A stretch of DNA of 64,000 bases from Apiospora phragmitis (Eukaryota; Ascomycota; Sordariomycetes; Amphisphaeriales; Apiosporaceae): positions 1,860,001 to 1,924,000 of the forward strand of contig JAQQWL010000001.1 in NCBI GenBank assembly GCA_038363925.1, written 5' to 3'. The notes beneath the pieces were generated by a model that had not been told where the DNA came from, made no database searches, and was given only the letters and a program-made list of their open reading frames with translations. The number at the start of each line of letters is the position of its first letter. Within the stretch, counting starts at the first letter, position 1. A program made the position numbers and the translations under genes. Below, one piece after another: positions 59,531 through 64,000 of the stretch.

Positions 59531-60169
59531 AGTGACGACATGGTTCAGCTCCAGGGTATACGAACGTGAAGCCGACAGAATCGCATCATGTACAGAGGTG
59601 CTCTCATCTTGCTAACATCCACTAGCAGGGCCTTGAGTCCAGCATATGGACATCTATCGCTTGCGGCGTTGCTGCTAAGAGCCAGTTTGTTTATGACGCC
59701 AGGTGTAAACATTCTCGCAGTTCCACATCGAGACCCTTAGACGCCACAAGCGAGGGACTCCAAGCCACGATGTCTCAGATAGCCTTGTTTAGATGGTCGT
59801 GACGCGATCCACGGCCCAACACGCTGATCTCCCGATCGACTATCTCAGATTTATGGCATTCCAGCGACCGCAGTAGAGCGACTGGTTGTGATTTGATACG
59901 GAGCCAAGGCCGGCACATGGACGGGAAGCTCAGCCCCCCTTTCGGTAAACTGAGTCAACTGCTTTCGTCGCCATGCCAGAGCAAACAGGTAGCAAAACAA
60001 CAAAGGCGCTTCAACTCTACAGCGTGGCGCGACAAATCATGCAATGAGTATGAGTTTGTCATGGCGACAACAAGTCCATGTACTCAATAATCGCGTCTCA
60101 ATCAATCAGAGGAGATCACTTTGATATATTAACGCTGTCGATTGCGCTCCCCTTATTGCCTTTTACGCC
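59531..60169. other. Divergent promoter region
   Basis: Between the minus-strand mucin-like region and the plus-strand GPI-type gene. No gene was seen. Confidence 0.5.
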
Positions 60170-61138
60170 ATGTGGCTATTACTATCGCTCCAGGCGGTGA
60201 TATCATGCGGACTGATCGGAGCAGTAGACGGCCAGGTTCTATCCTACGTGACGCCCATGGTGACAGAATGCCTGGCTATCACACCAACCGCGTCTGCACG
60301 TCCCGGGGGCAAGCCTACCGAGAATGATCCCCAGGCGCGACCGGGAACTGTATCCTATAGCATGCCCATTTGCGCCGCGTGCGACTGCAGCACCTGTACT
60401 GCTCTCAGCACATATACGACCACCTTCTCGGCCTTCTGCCCTACCGGCCTCACAGACCAGACTTACACCATCACCGAGACCTACGTAGGCATGTCATCAC
60501 TGCCGGCCTTCGCGACACCAACTGCTGTACCATACGGATTTACGGTTGCAGTCGAGACTTGCAAATCCTGCGGCGCTCAGCCACTAACGGTGGCCATGAC
60601 CTACCCATCCGGCGGCAGCCCGATGGCCCCGGCGATCACAGAAGGAAACGGAGGGTCGCCACAAACGCAAACCGGAGCTCCCGGTGCGGTCCCGGCGACG
60701 ACAGAAGGGAACAGAGGGACACTACAAACCCGAACCAGAACTCGCGGCGGTGTCCCGGCGTCAACAGAAAGAAACACACGAACGCGAACCAAATCTCCCG
60801 TTGCTGTAACAACCCCAGCCGTTATCAACGGTCCGCCCAATTCGGCGCGGCCGACATGGGGTCCATTTCAAAATTCTACCCGCATGCCACCTTGTAACAC
60901 AACAATAACGACAAACATAACCTTGACCCTGGGAACTGTATCTGGGCATAGCTTTTCGATGTCAACGTTCTTCTCGAGTTACGGATCTGCACGAGGGCCA
61001 TCAGCAACCCTCAAGCCCACCGTATACAGCGATCGTGCTTCAACTGGGTATATACCAATAACATTCTTACGGGTTTTGATGGTTCTGACGGCAGCCATCA
61101 TGGGGGGCGCCACGCTTGGCCTCTTCGTCGGAAATTGA
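60170..61138 (+). CDS. GPI-type cell-wall protein with 63-bp tandem repeats
   Basis: Single exon, 322 aa. A signal peptide (MWLLLSLQAVISCGLIGAVDG) is followed by a cysteine-rich region (MPICAACDCSTCTAL, FCPTGLTDQTYTITETYVG, ETCKSCGAQPLTV) with about eight Cys. Then come three 21-residue repeats starting near ITEGNGGSPQTQTGAPGAVP, N-glycosylation sites (NTT, NIT) in CNTTITTNITLTL, and a C-terminal hydrophobic stretch (FLRVLMVLTAAIMGGATLGL) ending GN. Signal peptide, Ser/Thr-rich stalk and hydrophobic tail predict a GPI anchor. The TYTITETYVG block is shared with fungal surface proteins of unknown role. It sits head-to-head with the mucin-like gene, making a small surface-protein locus. Function unknown. 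Confidence 0.75.
   Translation: MWLLLSLQAVISCGLIGAVDGQVLSYVTPMVTECLAITPTASARPGGKPTENDPQARPGTVSYSMPICAACDCSTCTALSTYTTTFSAFCPTGLTDQTYTITETYVGMSSLPAFATPTAVPYGFTVAVETCKSCGAQPLTVAMTYPSGGSPMAPAITEGNGGSPQTQTGAPGAVPATTEGNRGTLQTRTRTRGGVPASTERNTRTRTKSPVAVTTPAVINGPPNSARPTWGPFQNSTRMPPCNTTITTNITLTLGTVSGHSFSMSTFFSSYGSARGPSATLKPTVYSDRASTGYIPITFLRVLMVLTAAIMGGATLGLFVGN
60638..60800. repeat. 63-bp tandem repeat, three degenerate copies
   Basis: ACAGAA starts copies at 60638, 60701 and 60764, exactly 63 bp apart, so the repeat stays in frame (21 codons). Copy 3 is truncated and most diverged. The repeat forms the stalk of the GPI-type protein. Confidence 0.85.
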
Positions 61139-61533
61139 TCGAAAGGGGCAATTGGTCAGATAACCACGATCGTGGAGGATGGGGGACAAAGGGCTTTGTA
61201 CCTGGCCTATTTAGGACTGGGCGGCCAAGATCAATAAAACCAGTACCGGAGTTGTACAGTTTAAGCATGCGGGTCTGAAGCGATTATGAGTGTCATGTGC
61301 TAATAAGAAGGTGTGACTAACATAAGTTGTTCCTCGTGTTATGCAGGGCGATATACTCCCTTAAAGTAGAAGGATATCCTTTACGTCATAGCGATTAGTC
61401 AGCTAATGACGTTACAGCTACATAAATGGCACGGGGAAGTGGTGCCAAACTGATTAACAATATTTCAGCACCGCGGAGAAAGAGTTTACCAAGTTACTAC
61501 TACACCATCAAATCCCATTAACATATCCTCGTC
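61139..61533. other. Intergenic region
   Basis: 3' flank of the GPI-type gene and promoter of the SDR gene; no gene was seen. Confidence 0.5.
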
Positions 61534-62678
61534 ATGGCTTTAAGCGGCAAGGTCGTCCTGCTTGTAAGACGCCTCGCCTTATGCTTCATTGCATACAGAA
61601 TACTGACGTAGCCACGATAAGACAGGAGCCTCCATGGGCATTGGCGAAGCTATCGCACACGCTCTAGCTGCAGAAGGGGCGAGGCTTATACTAGTTTCTC
61701 GATCAAAGGTAAGGTTCCTGAGATCTAATCCTCAAATCTGTGCTGACAACTCCACAGGACAAGCTTGAAAGGTTGATTCAGACCCTATCGGATCAGCACC
61801 CAGCCTTTAAAGGCTCTTTATATGCTACAGATGTCGGCGACCACAATGCAGTCGAAACGAGTGTCTCGCAGGCGGTCCAAGAAGCAGGACATATCGACAT
61901 CCTGATCAACAATGTAACGACGCCCCCGCATTTGGCCTTGTCCGAATTTATCGTTAGGGAGCGACCTAGCTAACAATACGGTGTAATCAGGCTGGACTCG
62001 CTCTCGGAGCGCCGGCAAGGTTCCCCGATATCAGCATATCCGACATCGTGACGATGAACAACACCAACGTCAACGGCTACATGTTCATGACGCACGCCGT
62101 CCTGAACCAGGCCATGCTCCCGCGCGGCGCCGGCGGCGCGGGCACCATCCTCAACATCACCTCGACGACCGCGCTCGAGGCGCCGCCGTTCCCGGGCGAG
62201 GCCGTCTACCACGCCAACAAGGCCCTGCAGGAGGCCTTCACCAATGCGCTCCGCAACGAGCTGAGCGGGACCGATATCCGCGTGCTCGCCCTCCGGCCCG
62301 GCGTGGTGGCGACGCACTTTCACGAGCAGCGGGTCGGCTTTGACAAGGGGATGTATGACGAGTTTATGAGAGGTTTCCAGTAAGCAGATACAATTACCCT
62401 CCCATATGTGGGTGAATATGCCTTAGGCTGATGGTGCTTGCTTTTTCTAGACCACTTTTATCCGAGGACGTCGCGAGCGCGGCAGTTTTCATGCTCAGCC
62501 AACCATTAAATCGATCCATCAAAGCACTCGACGTAGTGCCCTCAGGTATGTATTTGCTTTTTGTTTCCTTGTTCTTTCGTCCAAGGCAAAGATGAAAGAC
62601 AAGCTAACAAGTGGCAACAAAGCTCAACGATCACTCAATGTATTTGATCGGAAGTGGAATGAGCGAAACCCGCAGTAA
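61534..62678 (+). CDS. Short-chain dehydrogenase/reductase (classical SDR)
   Basis: NAD(P)H-dependent oxidoreductase with Rossmann fold. Six exons: 61534-61563, 61622-61708, 61758-61913, 61991-62379, 62451-62545, 62623-62678; 270 aa, fully in frame. The start MALSGKVVLL joins to TGASMGIGEAIA (TGxxxGxG cofactor loop). VSRSK follows beta 2, where the Arg suggests NADP(H). ILINNAGLALGAPARF carries the NNAG motif restored across intron 3. NITSTTAL contains the catalytic Ser, and YHANK is the YxxxK catalytic pair. LRPGVVATHFHEQR is the post-catalytic loop. The size and the EAYxxxKxALxAFT-like order recall the YMR226C/YdfG group that oxidises beta-hydroxy amino acids, but the substrate cannot be set. 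The fifth intron has branch GCTAAC. Confidence 0.93.
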
Positions 62679-63020
62679 GGCATCTAGGCCTTGTAGAATG
62701 GATCATTATAACAGAACATACGGAAGTATATAGGGCTAAAGGGGGGCATTCGGGGTATTATTAGTCGTCTGGGGCAGGCAAATATTTTCATGCAGTAATT
62801 ATGGGTTCCTTGCCCCTTATGACCTATGGGATCACGACACATCAATTCAGGCACCAACTGGAACGAGATCACTTCATCGGATCTCAAAAACAGGCAACAC
62901 TCATATTTGCATCTTTCTCGCTCATCCTGGAGAGTGTGTGGACCCATAATCAGTCGACTGACTTCGATATCTATCACCATTTTTCTATTCTATCTACAAG
63001 CCAGACAGACAGGTGCAGCA
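62679..63020. other. Short spacer between SDR and coiled-coil gene
   Basis: Promoter and leader of the coiled-coil gene. A frame upstream of 63021 is open on the plus strand but lacks conserved character. Confidence 0.5.
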
Positions 63021-63904
63021 ATGGCACAACAACATTATGAAGATGAAGATTCCGGTATATTCATGTCTCCTGACTCGACAACAAAGCGCAGTACCTTCTC
63101 AGACAAGGACCTCGACGACCATGATCAAGCCGCGGCAGCGAGGAGGCGGCTTTTCGAGGAACAACAGCAGCGCGACAACCGGATGCAGCAAGCTCTCACG
63201 GCAGCAAGAAAGCGGATGGAATCAGGCCGAACCGCGATAGAGCAGATGATGCTGGAGGAGAGGGTGCGAACGCAGAAGATGGCGAGCCTAGAGGCTGAGG
63301 CGGAAAGGCTCAGGAGCATGCTGTCACAGCGCGACATGGCCATCGCCATGTTGACCCAAACCGTCATCAAGGAGCGCGAGAGATTCAGGAACGAGCGGGC
63401 TCTTCTCCAACACACTACTGCTTTTTCTATGGATACCGAAGCGGAAGCAACGGAAACCCTCTACGTGGATGAGAGTCTTAGTGTTGGTTCTCGCAAACGC
63501 AAGAGAGGCATGCCTACGCCGCCGAGCAGTGATATTACAGGTATGTTATGGGACAAGGGGTCGGCCCCTTGAAGCGGTCTACTAATGAGGACAAAGTTGC
63601 TGTAATCGACGATGACGAAAGCGGAAGAAACACGCCCGACTTCAGTTTCGGATCAGAAGATGACGGCCCAGTTGTTTCGAGCAGTCCGATACTAGGCAGA
63701 GGCAGAGCTGCTGCCTGCTCAAACCCCCAAGCCCACCCAGGGCCCGGCGTATCATCGGAAAGCAACGGAGCGCCAACAGACATTTCATCATCTTCCGGTG
63801 GTCTGATAAGGGGCAAACCAAAACGACGGGCCAGAGCTAAACCCGCACCGATAGTGCGTGTTTATAACCTACGGCCGAGGAAGCGTATAAACTACAAGGT
63901 CTGA
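63021..63904 (+). CDS. Coiled-coil protein with basic C-terminus, probably nuclear
   Basis: Exons 63021-63540 and 63597-63904; 275 aa. The intron (56 nt) has GTATGT and branch TACTAAT. No family was recognised. Residues about 35-130 form a charged helix (RRRLFEEQQQRDNRMQQAL, ARKRMESGRTAIEQMM, LEAEAERLRSMLSQRDMAIA) predicted to be a coiled coil. SRKRKRGMPTPPSSD follows, with a bipartite-like nuclear signal. After the intron come an acidic/Ser stretch (DFSFGSEDDGPVVSSSP) and a basic end KPKRRARAK...YNLRPRKRINYKV. The start MAQQHYEDEDSG was chosen because the open frame upstream lacks conserved character. The YNLRPRK ending resembles a motif at the end of some chromatin proteins and of retroelement polyproteins, so homology should be judged with care. 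Confidence 0.75.
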
Positions 63905-64000
63905 AGTGTGATTTAGGGACTGCGAAAGAGAGCATGCTTGGGAGAGACAATATGTGTATTATATAAGAGTTAGATAACATGATTTATGACTTATGATCTA

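Noticed and set aside
52990..60800. Possible CRISPR-like array from repeated units
   Set aside because: The repeats are directly adjacent, in-frame protein-coding minisatellites without unique spacers, in a eukaryotic genome.

Overview
This window is nuclear DNA of a filamentous ascomycete, most likely a Sordariomycete. The basis is short introns (about 50-115 nt) with GT-AG ends and CTAAC/CTGAC/CTAAT branch sites, a division III chitin synthase, a fungal assimilatory nitrate reductase, a PRC2 EED subunit, fungal PAS and BAR proteins, Ser/Thr-rich wall proteins, and a Tc1/mariner-type MITE. Genes are monocistronic, lie on both strands and are separated by long spacers. The species cannot be named from the sequence alone.

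Layout. 1.1-4.0 kb (-): class VI-like chitin synthase. 8.6-12.7 kb (-): NMD factor UPF2, 8 exons. 15.3-18.1 kb (+): nitrate reductase with three frameshifts. 19.0-21.3 kb (+): an unrecognised repeat and membrane protein with two Cys/His modules. 22.0 kb: tRNA-Val(AAC). 22.6-24.0 kb (-): BAR protein. 24.6-25.8 kb (-): broken F-box/LRR gene. 27.3-27.6 kb (-): small secreted Cys-rich protein. 30.0-30.9 kb (+): complex I 29.9-kDa (NDUFA5-type) subunit. 31.8-33.5 kb (+): Rrn11-like Pol I core factor. 33.7-35.8 kb (-): EED, 10 exons, one frameshift. 35.8-42.8 kb: gene-free, with a 214-bp MITE. 42.8-44.9 kb (+): two-PAS protein. 45.6-46.8 kb (+): YIP4-type Golgi membrane protein. 47.3-49.9 kb (-): DEAD-box helicase DBP4. 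51.0-51.8 kb (+): dienelactone hydrolase with one frameshift. 51.9-59.1 kb (-): a roughly 7-kb mucin-like Ser/Thr-rich gene broken by stops and frameshifts. 60.2-61.1 kb (+): GPI-type wall protein. 61.5-62.7 kb (+): SDR, 6 exons. 63.0-63.9 kb (+): coiled-coil nuclear-type protein.

Exon structures were worked out by hand. For every spliced gene the summed exon length is a multiple of three, except where a frameshift is reported, and there the remainder equals the proposed indel. Housekeeping genes (UPF2, DBP4, RRN11, chitin synthase, complex I subunit, YIP4, BAR, PAS, SDR) are all intact. Disruptions fall only in genes a fungus can often live without: nitrate reductase, EED, dienelactone hydrolase, F-box, mucin and the unknown repeat protein. 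This looks like real, recent gene decay, although homopolymer sequencing error must be excluded first.

No operon-like or CRISPR-type system is present. The best leads are the MITE, the unknown Cys/His-repeat-membrane protein, the small secreted protein and the clustered gene decay.
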